64,000 nucleotides of DNA from Paludibacteraceae bacterium (GTDB lineage Bacteria > Bacteroidota > Bacteroidia > Bacteroidales > Paludibacteraceae). The DNA lies in the NCBI GenBank assembly GCA_017443145.1, contig JAFSPA010000006.1, positions 62,001 through 126,000 on the forward strand, written 5' to 3'. Each line of letters starts with the position of its first letter. Within the stretch, counting starts at the first letter, position 1. Made by a program: the position numbers and the translations under genes. The notes under the pieces were generated by a model. The model did not search any database and was not told where the DNA came from. It saw nothing but the letters and a program-made list of their open reading frames with translations. This document shows, piece after piece, positions 23,301 to 30,575 of this stretch.

Positions 23301-23803
23301 CCGGCGACAAAGAGGCAACGCTGAATGTACATGTTACCGCAAAAGCTGTTCCGGAAGAGAAAGGTGCTATCACAGTAGCAGACTTCCTGAAAGCAAAAGA
23401 CGACTTCAATATCTACACGCTGACGGGTTGGGTAACGAACATTAAGGAAGACAGCGACGGTGTGCCGTACCAGAGAGGTGAGTTCACGCTGAACGATGCT
23501 ACCGGTTCGATTGCTATCTACGGTATTCTGACGCAAGCAGGCGTGGAGAATAAGTTCTGGGATATGGATATCGAAGAGAAAGATACCGTTACCCTGAAAG
23601 GCTCGTACGACGAATACAAGGGCGCTCCGCAAATCAAGAACGCGACGCTTGTAGAAGTGAAGAAATATGTAGAGCCGGAAACTCCGACGACGATTGATGC
23701 TGTTCGCGCTAACAAGCAAGCAACGAAGGTTCTTCGCGAAGGACAGATTATCATCATCCGTGAGGAGAAGGAATACGACGTGGTAGGTCGCAGAGTCAAA
23801 TAA
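20339..23803 (+). CDS. Secreted Ig-like multi-domain protein with OB-fold and sorting-like tail
   Basis: This encodes 1154 residues. The signal peptide is about 1-19 (cleavage near SFAA). A first ASH/choice-of-anchor-type beta domain (about 22-140; VDFGTQSIKGKTE) is followed by a beta-rich section (about 147-300) and a second such domain (about 304-400; IDFGTVELDEEKEVV). Three Big_2 domains follow, each with the TxxSxNxxIATV and G-x-I/V-T-G/A signatures (about 595-675, 837-915 and 921-1000). Then comes an OB-fold-like domain (about 1012-1105; YTLTGWVTNIKEDSDG...TGSIAIYG). The C-terminus (KVLREGQIIIIREEKEYDVVGRRVK, described by its core REGQIIII and GRRVK) is the Bacteroidales end motif also seen on the 1741-residue protein. 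It is probably exported and surface-attached. Its ligand is unknown. A strong terminator follows at once, so it is monocistronic. Confidence 0.82.
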   Translation: MKKIASFVALVLISAMSFAAVSITVKPSSVDFGTQSIKGKTEVSGSITFDVEYSGLLEYCGVVFEDDEMPAENASFWITGTKTSGWIYGGDTWTAAEGKGLTLNYYADHAGTYTGKIRFYSYSDSDWEVKTPYVYMTMKLVVTNEAIVAKTIPFERVTSLSDGDTIIFVSEAAGAVSGPLYTTYLQAITTDVTINTTDHTAEVPEATVQMFRAVKYSGNWQFYTVETTPQRLHLDITGSGAFTYADTEANKILANWAVSFDSNGNATVSKPDDTFPVEFNGDRFKPYKNPQNTTYQLYKKKGAAAEIKSKLEISAIDFGTVELDEEKEVVVTYTAENLTEDIMWDITGADKALFSVTPSTSTNRTSGSVTVKYLGTAGAVKTIDAKLYALTQDAALDDLEKEIPISITLAASTIKLTKIEFVGAPDSLVKGKSIDLKPYLVFTPGNAEDKSLTWTVDKSYQGSVADGVYTALNVTGNVTITATSVKVPSVSASVTLMQYEPKPASITLDKHEITTTVGEVVTLQGIVGPDGASQDCYFTIRNKDVLSYAKGDVTGSAKLTAKAVSTEGTWVVVNPKNYQTILDSCLVKVNPITVESVVFDPDSKELAVGATYQLAPVVTPSAAASQYTASYESNNTSVATVSETGLVTAVAEGTAEITCTLGGKSGKITISVVGATFFTKATSAANMQVGDTIILFGTTGSENLIAGAVNTSKTCLDTILGGIQVSGNTVACPRALVFIVGGTKDAYTLTAEGTTSTLATSDNTKLAYSSSKNTWKFVDGTDGVNILNANYATASPLKYIGYNTSSKMIRMYAANNTSKQMVVYVRPYNAPALPPVEQVTLDQTEYSTHVGDAAVTLKATVTPSDADQEIVWTSSDETIATVNASGKVVPKSVGDVTITAKAKTDETKYATCLVHVIAWTVEYVEFNYSGDLTIEVGETVEDVQATAYPTGHGFKVDYYTSNENIATVTIGGKITGVAEGDAVITAKSGDKEATLNVHVTAKAVPEEKGAITVADFLKAKDDFNIYTLTGWVTNIKEDSDGVPYQRGEFTLNDATGSIAIYGILTQAGVENKFWDMDIEEKDTVTLKGSYDEYKGAPQIKNATLVEVKKYVEPETPTTIDAVRANKQATKVLREGQIIIIREEKEYDVVGRRVK

Positions 23804-23826
23804 GCGACAAACAGACAAATTATAGG

Positions 23827-23856
23827 AATAGGCAGGAGCGATCCTGCCTATTTTGT
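23827..23856 (+). terminator. Intrinsic terminator
   Basis: AATAGGCAGGA (23827-23837), loop GCGA, TCCTGCCTATT (23842-23852), then TTG. A perfect 11-bp stem, 24 bp after the 1154-residue gene. Confidence 0.9.
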
Positions 23857-23897
23857 TATACTGATGTTATAGTGATCTTATACTGCTCTCGGCTTAC

Positions 23898-23978
23898 CAA
23901 CCTACGGAGAACCTACTAATCACCTACAAATAACCTACAAATAACCTACGAATCACCTACGATTTTCCTACGGATAGC
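23898..23978. repeat. Degenerate 10-11-bp tandem repeat
   Basis: About seven imperfect units of the type AACCTACAAAT. No open frame or regular spacer structure, so it is a minisatellite-type tract. Confidence 0.7.
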
Positions 23979-24000
23979 CTATAGATAGCGGGATGATGGT

Positions 24001-24025
24001 GGTAGTATTTCGGACATCTGCCTTG
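24001..24025 (+). repeat. Dispersed repeat R1, copy 1
   Basis: The 25 bp starting GGTAGTATTTCGGACATC recur exactly at 24061-24085, and 22 bp of them at 53677-53698. Confidence 0.8.
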
Positions 24026-24060
24026 ACAAATATTTGTAGTACTTTCGGCACGCCCGGAGT

Positions 24061-24085
24061 GGTAGTATTTCGGACATCTGCCTTG
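24061..24085 (+). repeat. Dispersed repeat R1, copy 2
   Basis: Exact copy of 24001-24025, with a 60-bp period between the two. It is followed by a CCCCCGAACATACG...GTCCGGGG hairpin (about 24117-24146). Confidence 0.8.
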
Positions 24086-24201
24086 CTCCGTACTTATGAC
24101 CAAGTACTACGCAATTCCCCCGAACATACGTTCGTAAAGTCCGGGGTATATCCAACTTTTTTGCAAAAAAACACAAAAAAATGCATTTTTTTTCAAAAAA
24201 A

Positions 24202-24233
24202 TTTGGCTATGTCATCTTTTTGTAGTAATTTTG
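24202..24233 (+). promoter_or_regulatory. Promoter of rplU-rpmA-serS with long leader
   Basis: A -33 TTTG (24202-24205), a 20-bp spacer and a -7 TAATTTTG (24226-24233). This leaves an untranslated leader of about 210 nt before rplU, long enough for a ribosomal-protein autoregulatory structure. I could not match it to a known L21 leader motif by eye. Confidence 0.7.
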
Positions 24234-24452
24234 CAGGCTTTTTCGTGTTTAGGCTTGAAAAAGACGCCCGTCGGCAGCGCATGAAAGGTGAGAGGTTATA
24301 GGTTAAAGGTTATAGTTTACATGGCCAGAAACCAAAGCCGAAGTTCTTAACAGCGCGGAAGTTCCGGCGATCAGCCGCCTACACGATGTAATTGGGATTT
24401 GAGATTTTAGATTTTTGATTTAAGATTTGCAAGTCCATAAAGAATTAATTTA

Positions 24453-24767
24453 ATGTACGCAATTGTAGAGATTCAAGGCCAACAGTTTAACGTAGAGGCC
24501 GGAAAGAAGTTGTTCGTCAACCGTATGGAAGCCGAGAAGGGCGCCGTAGTTGAGTTCGACAAAGTGCTGCTCGTAGATAACGAGGGCAAAGTAAAAGTAG
24601 GTGCACCGGTAGTTAAAGGTGCGAAAGTTGTTTGCGAAGTGCTTGATAACGAGTGCCGCGGAGAGAAGATCCTGGTATTCCACAAGAAACGTCGCAAAGG
24701 TTACAAGAAACTGAACGGTCACCGTCAAGACCTGACGAACCTTATTGTTAAGGAAATTATTGCATAA
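24453..24767 (+). CDS. rplU: Large-subunit ribosomal protein bL21
   Basis: This encodes 104 residues, the usual bL21 length. The start [25 protein letters not shown] and the end [13 protein letters not shown] are diagnostic, with the conserved [12 protein letters not shown]-binding segment (about 79-87). bL21 binds 23S rRNA and is assembled early in the 50S subunit. It is first in a compact unit with rpmA (52 bp downstream) and serS, which overlaps rpmA. The rplU-rpmA pair is nearly universal in bacteria. Confidence 0.97.
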   Translation: MYAIVEIQGQQFNVEAGKKLFVNRMEAEKGAVVEFDKVLLVDNEGKVKVGAPVVKGAKVVCEVLDNECRGEKILVFHKKRRKGYKKLNGHRQDLTNLIVKEIIA

Positions 24768-24819
24768 TTTCACCTTAATGTTTAATGTTTAATGTTTAAT
24801 TTTTAAAGAGTAAGAAATT

Positions 24820-25074
24820 ATGGCACATAAGAAAGGTGTCGGTAGTTCAAAGAACGGCCGTGAATCAGAAAGCAAACGTTTAGGCGTGAAAATTTGGGGC
24901 GGACAACATGCGAAAGCAGGTAACATCATCGTCCGTCAACGTGGTACACAACATAATCCGGGTGAGAACATGGGTATCGGTAGCGACCATACTCTGTACG
25001 CTTTGGTAGATGGTACTGTAGTATTCACCAAGAAACGTAACAACAAGTCCTACGTAAGTATTCAACCATGCTAA
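24820..25074 (+). CDS. rpmA: Large-subunit ribosomal protein bL27
   Basis: This encodes 84 residues. The N-terminus [24 protein letters not shown] has no cleavable extension of the Firmicutes type, so the mature flexible tail that reaches the peptidyl-transferase centre is encoded directly. The conserved [17 protein letters not shown] and HPG-type region ([10 protein letters not shown], about 45-54) is intact. The last 7 bp overlap the start of serS, implying translational coupling. Confidence 0.97.
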   Translation: MAHKKGVGSSKNGRESESKRLGVKIWGGQHAKAGNIIVRQRGTQHNPGENMGIGSDHTLYALVDGTVVFTKKRNNKSYVSIQPC

Positions 25075-26441
25075 CGTTAAAGCAAATTTACGACGGCAAA
25101 GAGTTAATCATTGCCGGTTTGGAAAAGAAACATTTCAATAACGCTCACGAGGTAATCGAGAGCGTTATTGCCATAGACCAGGAGCGTAAGGCGGCTCAGC
25201 AGCAGAAAGATGCGGCGAGTGCGGAGATGAATCAGATCTCGAAGACTATTGGTCAACTGATGGGTCAAGGTAAGCGCGATGAGGCAGAAGCAGCAAAGGC
25301 AAAGACCGGCGCGCTGAAGGCCAATATTGCTGAGTACGAGAAAGCGATGTCGGAAGCCGAGGAGCGTTTGACGCAGTTATTGCTGACGATACCTAACGTA
25401 CCTTACGATATCGTGCCCGCGGGTACGTGCGCAGAGGATAACTTAGCCGTTAAAGTCGGCGGTTGGGCATATGGCAAGGCGCTGGAGAAGCTCGGAACAA
25501 CGGAGAATCCGTTCGATGCTGACGGTGCAGCTATTGCGCTGCGCGATTGGCCAGCCGAAGAGGATCCTCAGCCTGCATTTGCGAAGTTACCTCACTGGGA
25601 GTTGGCGAAGAAATACAACCTGATAGATTTTGACCTTGGTGTTAAGATTTCGGGTGCGGGATTCCCTGTGTACATCGGTCAAGGAGCTCGTTTGCAGCGT
25701 GCGCTGATTAACTTCTTCCTCGCTGAAGCGAACATGGCCGGTTACACGGAGATTATGCCTCCTACGGTTGTTAACCAAGCTTCGGGTTACGGAACGGGCC
25801 AACTGCCCGATAAAGAGGGACAGATGTACCACTGCGAGGTGGACGATTTATACCTTATTCCGACGGCCGAAGTGCCTGTAACGAACCTGTATCGTGACGA
25901 GATTATCGACGAGGCGAATCTGCCGATTAAGAACTGCGCTTACACGGAGTGTTTCCGTCGTGAGGCGGGCAGTTACGGTAAGGATGTGCGCGGTTTGAAC
26001 CGTCTGCATGAGTTCTCGAAGATTGAGATTGTGCGCATTGATACTCCGGAGCATTCTGATGCTTCGCATCGTGAGATGTTAGCGCATGTGGAAGGCCTGC
26101 TTAAGAAGCTGGAGTTGCCTTATCGTATTCTGCGTCTGAGTGGCGGCGATATGTCGTTCACAGCGGCGCTTTGCTACGATTTTGAGGTATATTCCGAGGC
26201 GCAACATCGCTGGCTGGAAGTAAGCTCGACGAGTAACTTCGACACGTATCAGGCAAACCGACTCAAATGCCGTTACCGCAAGGCAGAGGACAAGAAAGTC
26301 TATCTGGCACATACACTCAACGGTAGCGCACTCGCTCTGCCGCGTATTGTGGCCGCATTGCTGGAGAATAACCAGTGCGAAGAAGGTATTCATATCCCCA
26401 AGGCTTTGCAGCCGTATTTTGGAGACACAATGATTCGTTAA
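25068..26441 (+). CDS. serS: Seryl-tRNA synthetase
   Basis: This encodes 457 residues, a class II synthetase that charges tRNA-Ser and tRNA-Sec. An N-terminal antiparallel coiled coil (about 30-105) binds the long variable arm. The catalytic core has motif 2 with the [22 protein letters not shown] run (key residues FRRE, about 288-291, and R/H of GLNRLHEF). Motif 3 is near the end ([20 protein letters not shown], with G-x-A-L-x-R). It starts inside rpmA and ends at a strong terminator. A ribosomal-protein/synthetase operon of this composition is unusual but plausible. Confidence 0.96.
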   Translation: MLTLKQIYDGKELIIAGLEKKHFNNAHEVIESVIAIDQERKAAQQQKDAASAEMNQISKTIGQLMGQGKRDEAEAAKAKTGALKANIAEYEKAMSEAEERLTQLLLTIPNVPYDIVPAGTCAEDNLAVKVGGWAYGKALEKLGTTENPFDADGAAIALRDWPAEEDPQPAFAKLPHWELAKKYNLIDFDLGVKISGAGFPVYIGQGARLQRALINFFLAEANMAGYTEIMPPTVVNQASGYGTGQLPDKEGQMYHCEVDDLYLIPTAEVPVTNLYRDEIIDEANLPIKNCAYTECFRREAGSYGKDVRGLNRLHEFSKIEIVRIDTPEHSDASHREMLAHVEGLLKKLELPYRILRLSGGDMSFTAALCYDFEVYSEAQHRWLEVSSTSNFDTYQANRLKCRYRKAEDKKVYLAHTLNGSALALPRIVAALLENNQCEEGIHIPKALQPYFGDTMIR

Positions 26442-26470
26442 GAGTGGCTTAAGATACGCTTTACATACGC

Positions 26471-26507
26471 TAAAAAAGAGGCAGAAAACAGGTCTGTCTC
26501 TTTTTTT
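26471..26507 (+). terminator. Intrinsic terminator after serS
   Basis: AAAAAAGAGGCAGA pairs with TCTGTCTCTTTTTT with one mismatch across a 7-nt loop, ending in a long T-tract. Confidence 0.85.
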
Positions 26508-26569
26508 TATCCAAAATATTTGGATATATCAGAAAAAAGTTGTAATTTTGCGCGTTAATTTGGATACGT

Positions 26570-27115
26570 ATGAATTTTTGGCAAGTATTGATGTACACGA
26601 TTCCGGCGCTGGTGGTGCTGATTAGTGTGTGGATTGTAATGAATAAGCTCTTCAAAGACGAGGAGCAGAAACGTCTTTGGGAGTTGAAGAAAGCGAGTCA
26701 GAAGGAGATATCCCCTACCCGACTTCGTGCGTATGAGCGTCTGGCGTTGGTGTTAGAGCGTACGCAGCCGGAAGCCTTAGTGATGGGCTTGAGCGAACGT
26801 CTGGAAGCTGCCGGCGAGAGTCTGGCAAGCCTGAGTGTCATGAAGATGCAGCAGGAGTTACTGCGTACTATTCGGCTGGAGTTCGACCATAATCTGAGTC
26901 AGCAGGTATATGTAAGCGACGAGACGTGGGCGAAGATTATCGGCGCGCGGGATGAGATAGCCGCATTTGTGAGCGCGATGGCGATGCAACTTCCCAAAGA
27001 GAGCACAGCGATGGATTATGCGAAAGTGCTGATGACGGCATACCGACAGAACGGCGAGACACCGCACCAGATTGCGATGGAAGCGCTGAAAGAGGAAGCG
27101 AGAGGACTGTTGTAA
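26570..27115 (+). CDS. Membrane-anchored helical protein of unknown function
   Basis: This encodes 181 residues. One N-terminal membrane helix (about 7-27, VLMYTIPALVVLISVWIVMN) is followed by a mostly helical cytoplasmic part with charged heptad-like stretches (about 30-150). It resembles a small Bacteroidota-only family of conserved hypothetical proteins (DUF7935 type, tentative). The promoter is likely the TAATTTTG at 26541-26548. It is followed by a short repeat spacer (GTTTAGnG units) and then the DUF6452/DUF6048 pair. No enzymatic motif is visible. Confidence 0.65.
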   Translation: MNFWQVLMYTIPALVVLISVWIVMNKLFKDEEQKRLWELKKASQKEISPTRLRAYERLALVLERTQPEALVMGLSERLEAAGESLASLSVMKMQQELLRTIRLEFDHNLSQQVYVSDETWAKIIGARDEIAAFVSAMAMQLPKESTAMDYAKVLMTAYRQNGETPHQIAMEALKEEARGLL

Positions 27116-27150
27116 ACGTTTAGTGTTTAGCGTTTAGAGTTTAGCGATTA

Positions 27151-27645
27151 GTGTTTAGAGGATATATTTTTGTCATATTACTATTGGTGTTAGGGCTGGT
27201 GGCGTGTGAGCCGGACCGGACCTGTCGGCAGGACACAGAGGTGGAGGCAACAGTGGTGCTGAAGTGTTATCATTTCGACACATTAGATGTTGCAAAAACA
27301 GAAGAGACATGGGACAGTATCACGGTACAAGGCGTGGGCAGCGACTCGGTGCTATACCAGAATCGCAAAGGTGTTAAGCATGTGTATCTACCTCTGCGCG
27401 AAGATACGACCGTGACGGCTTTTCGGATGACATGGCAAGGCAAAACAGAGACACTGTATATCCGTCACGATAACACCCAACGGTTCGTATCAATGGCCTG
27501 CGGATGCGTTATTTACCACCAGATAGAGCAAGTGTGGACAGATAAGGTGTGGGCAGACTCGGTGACGATACTGAATACCGGCGTTGAGGCAGCAGAGCAA
27601 GACAATATATGTATTTATGCCACAAAGCGTGACGAGAAGCTATGA
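27151..27645 (+). CDS. DUF6452-like lipoprotein
   Basis: This encodes 164 residues from a GTG start lying inside a GTTTAGnG spacer repeat. A short hydrophobic segment and a lipobox LVAC (Cys about 19) mark a lipoprotein. Paired cysteines (CRQDT, MACGCVIYH) and a beta-rich middle fit the DUF6452 family of Bacteroidota. The stop overlaps the start of the next gene (ATGA), a pairing that is conserved in the phylum and suggests a joint envelope function. Molecular function unknown. Confidence 0.75.
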   Translation: MFRGYIFVILLLVLGLVACEPDRTCRQDTEVEATVVLKCYHFDTLDVAKTEETWDSITVQGVGSDSVLYQNRKGVKHVYLPLREDTTVTAFRMTWQGKTETLYIRHDNTQRFVSMACGCVIYHQIEQVWTDKVWADSVTILNTGVEAAEQDNICIYATKRDEKL

Positions 27646-28478
27646 GACGAGTGTTGGGGATAGTGATAGTGCTGGTGGCTGCGCTGAGTGCTTATGCTGA
27701 CGAGCCAGTTGATACGCTGGTCGCGAAGCAAGATACGCTGCAAGTGCTCGTTGGAGATAGTGCAGGCGTGATGGTACTGGCAGATACGATTGTGGAAGTG
27801 GATGCGCCGGCAGTGAAGCAAGATACCGTTGAAGAGAAAGGAAATATTCTGACAGGCCAGTATGAACGGCTGAAAGACGGTACACGCATCTATGCCGACA
27901 CGGTGATTTATCAGGGCATGAACCTGAAGTTAGACCTGGCGACAACAATACTGGAAGCGGCTATCTCGAAAGGGAACATCCTGAGTTTTGAGGCCGCGTG
28001 GAATATACGATTGAAGCAACGGTACTACCCCACACTGGAAGGAGGCTATGTGAATGCAAAAGCCTCAGCGGATGGCGGAGTACAAGAAAGCGAAGGCGGC
28101 TTCATCCGCGTGGGACTGGATATTAACGGTTTGAAAAAACATCCCGAACGGTTGAATGCAGCGATGGTGGGAATACGTATCGGAACGGGATTGACGAATT
28201 ATGACTTATTAGGCGTAGAGTTGAATGACAGTTACTGGGGCAAGGGGAAGAAGGTAGATTTTATGAACCAGTTCCGCGCAGATTGCTGGGGTGAAGTAGT
28301 GGCAGGTTGCCAAGTGCAGGTGTGGGAAGGATTTCAGATGGGCTGGTACGTGCGGTTTAAGATACTGTTCACTCGCACGGCCAAAGACGGCCAAGTGATG
28401 CCGTACTATATTCCGGGCTTCGGTTATCGGGACGAGACCAACTGGGGGGTGAACTATTATATCGGGTATAAGTTCTAG
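27642..28478 (+). CDS. DUF6048-like outer-membrane barrel protein
   Basis: This encodes 278 residues. After a signal peptide (1-19, cleavage after AYA) comes a linker with repeated DT-containing segments (about 20-75). A beta-barrel-like domain with alternating hydrophobic strands and terminal aromatic residues (GVNYYIGYKF) completes the protein. Family assignment to DUF6048 rests on its position directly after DUF6452 and the strand pattern. It is probably an outer-membrane partner of the preceding lipoprotein. Start ATG overlaps the previous stop by 4 bp. Confidence 0.72.
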   Translation: MRRVLGIVIVLVAALSAYADEPVDTLVAKQDTLQVLVGDSAGVMVLADTIVEVDAPAVKQDTVEEKGNILTGQYERLKDGTRIYADTVIYQGMNLKLDLATTILEAAISKGNILSFEAAWNIRLKQRYYPTLEGGYVNAKASADGGVQESEGGFIRVGLDINGLKKHPERLNAAMVGIRIGTGLTNYDLLGVELNDSYWGKGKKVDFMNQFRADCWGEVVAGCQVQVWEGFQMGWYVRFKILFTRTAKDGQVMPYYIPGFGYRDETNWGVNYYIGYKF

Positions 28479-28534
28479 TTTTGTGTTTAGAGTTTAGTGT
28501 AAAAAGATATATTAACAAACTAAAAATCATTATT

Positions 28535-30544
28535 ATGAACAGCACAAATTTAATGAACAAGGCTGCTAACAACATCCGTATTTTGGCAGCAGCAATGGTA
28601 GAAAAAGCAAAGAGTGGTCACCCGGGCGGTGCCCTTGGTGGTTCCGACTTCGTGAATGTACTCTTCTCGGAGTTTCTGCGTTACGATCCGGAGAATCCGG
28701 GTTGGGAAGCACGTGACCGTTTCTTCTTGGATCCGGGCCATATGGCACCTATGTTATACAGCCAACTCTGCTTGGCAGGCAAGTATAGTCTGGACGAGCT
28801 GCAGACACTTCGTCAATGGGGAAGCGTTGTACCGGGACACCCGGAGCGCGATATCGAACGCGGTGTGGAGAACACCAGTGGTCCGCTTGGCCAAGGTCAT
28901 GTTTTTGCCGTTGGTGCGGCTATTGCAGCTAAGTGGTTCAACGCTCGCGTAGGCGAGATGCATAACCCGAATATCTATGCGTTTATCTCGGATGGTGGTG
29001 TACAGGAAGAGATCTCACAGGGTGCAGGCCGTATAGCAGGTCACCTCGGTTTGGATAACCTGATCATGTTCTACGACTCGAACGAGATTCAGCTCTCGAC
29101 GGGCTGCAAGGACGTGACGAGCGAGGATGTGGCGATGAAATACGAGGCTTGGGGATGGTTCGTTCAAGAGATTCCGGGCAATGATCCGGATGCTATTCGC
29201 GAGGCACTGAAGAAAGCAATCGCAGAGAATAAACGTCCGTCGCTCATCATCGGCCACACGGCCATGGGTAAAGGTGCCGTGACCGAGAGTGGTGAGAGCT
29301 TTGAAGGTCAGTGCTCGACACACGGACAACCGTTGAGTAAATCGGGCGCTTCGTTCGAGAAGACGGTTGAGCATCTTGGTGGCGACCCAACGAATCCGTT
29401 CCAGATATTCCCGGAAGTTAAGAAATTGTATGACGACCGCGCAGCTGAGTTGCGCGAGTATGCAAATAACTACTACGTTAAGTATCGCGCGTGGAAAGAG
29501 GCTAATCCGACCACGGCAGCAGAGTACGAGGCATATATGAGCGGCGAGACTCCTTGCTTAGACTGGAGTCTGGTTGAGCAGAAAGCCGGTGATTCGACCC
29601 GCGGTGCGAGTGCGAAAGTGCTGAGTTTCCTGGCTGAGAACGTTGGTAACATGATTGTGTCGAGTGCAGACCTGAGCAACAGCGATAAGACCGACGGCTT
29701 CCTGAAGAAGACTCACGCGCTGAAACGCGGTGATTTCACAGGACAGTTCCTGCAAGCAGGTGTGAGCGAGCTAACGATGGCTTGCCTGTGCATGGGTATG
29801 GCTCTGCACGGCGGTATCATTCCGGCTTGCGCAACGTTCTTTGTATTCAGCGATTATATGAAACCGGCCGTACGTCTGGCTGCTTTGATGGAGTTGCCTG
29901 TTAAGTTCATTTGGAGTCACGACGCGTTCCGCGTAGGCGAAGACGGTCCTACTCACGAGCCGGTTGAGCAAGAGGCACAGATACGTTTGATGGAGAAACT
30001 GCATAATCATCACGGTGCACCGTCGATGTTGGTACTCCGTCCGGCAGACAGCGAAGAGACGACGCTCGCTTGGCGTGCAGCGATGGAGAACACCGCTACT
30101 CCGACAGCTCTTATTCTGAGCCGTCAAGATATCGCTCCGGTGCCTAATGTGAACCTCGAAGGCTTCCGCAAAGGTGCGTATATTGTATCGAAAGACGAGA
30201 ACCCGCAAGTGGTACTACTGGCTTCCGGTAGTGAAGTTTCCACCTTGCTTGCCGGTGCCGAGTTACTGCGCAAAGAAGGTATCCGTCTGCAAGTAGTAAG
30301 TGTACCGAGTGAAGGTCTGTTCCGTCAACAACCGATAGAGTACCAGAACGAGATTCTGCCGAAGGGTGTTAAACGTTTCGGTATGACAGCCGGTCTGCCT
30401 TGCACACTCGAAGGTCTGGTAGGCGACAACGGCGCTATCTGGGGTCTCGAGAGCTTCGGCTTCAGTGCACCGTACAAAGTGCTGGACGAGAAACTGGGCT
30501 TCACGGCACAAAACGTTTACGAGCAAGTGAAGAAGCTTCTCTAA
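28535..30544 (+). CDS. tkt: Transketolase
   Basis: This encodes 669 residues from ATG 28535; an upstream in-frame extension to 28481 lacks support. The enzyme transfers two-carbon units in the non-oxidative pentose phosphate pathway using thiamine diphosphate. Visible motifs are KSGHPGGALGGSDF (about 21-34), HPE and GPLGQGHVFAVG near 93-120 and the ThDP-binding GDGG-type SDGGVQEE (about 155-162). Further on are the C-terminal pyrimidine-domain SADLSNS (about 375) and HDAFRVGEDGPTHEPVEQ (about 464-481). A full-length single-chain form, not a split one. It has a short repeat spacer before leuS. Confidence 0.95.
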   Translation: MNSTNLMNKAANNIRILAAAMVEKAKSGHPGGALGGSDFVNVLFSEFLRYDPENPGWEARDRFFLDPGHMAPMLYSQLCLAGKYSLDELQTLRQWGSVVPGHPERDIERGVENTSGPLGQGHVFAVGAAIAAKWFNARVGEMHNPNIYAFISDGGVQEEISQGAGRIAGHLGLDNLIMFYDSNEIQLSTGCKDVTSEDVAMKYEAWGWFVQEIPGNDPDAIREALKKAIAENKRPSLIIGHTAMGKGAVTESGESFEGQCSTHGQPLSKSGASFEKTVEHLGGDPTNPFQIFPEVKKLYDDRAAELREYANNYYVKYRAWKEANPTTAAEYEAYMSGETPCLDWSLVEQKAGDSTRGASAKVLSFLAENVGNMIVSSADLSNSDKTDGFLKKTHALKRGDFTGQFLQAGVSELTMACLCMGMALHGGIIPACATFFVFSDYMKPAVRLAALMELPVKFIWSHDAFRVGEDGPTHEPVEQEAQIRLMEKLHNHHGAPSMLVLRPADSEETTLAWRAAMENTATPTALILSRQDIAPVPNVNLEGFRKGAYIVSKDENPQVVLLASGSEVSTLLAGAELLRKEGIRLQVVSVPSEGLFRQQPIEYQNEILPKGVKRFGMTAGLPCTLEGLVGDNGAIWGLESFGFSAPYKVLDEKLGFTAQNVYEQVKKLL

Positions 30545-30575
30545 ACATTAAACTTTAAACATTAAACATTGATTG

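Noticed and set aside
22754..23818. 354-codon antisense frame over the 1154-residue protein gene
   Set aside because: Low-complexity, Cys/Arg-rich product without family features, opposite a clear Big_2/OB-fold coding region.
23898..23978. Possible CRISPR array
   Set aside because: Units are 10-11 bp and degenerate, with no unique spacers and no cas genes nearby.
23979..24176. Minus-strand frame encoding repeated RQMSEILP segments
   Set aside because: The repeats arise from the two copies of the dispersed repeat R1. There is no independent coding evidence.
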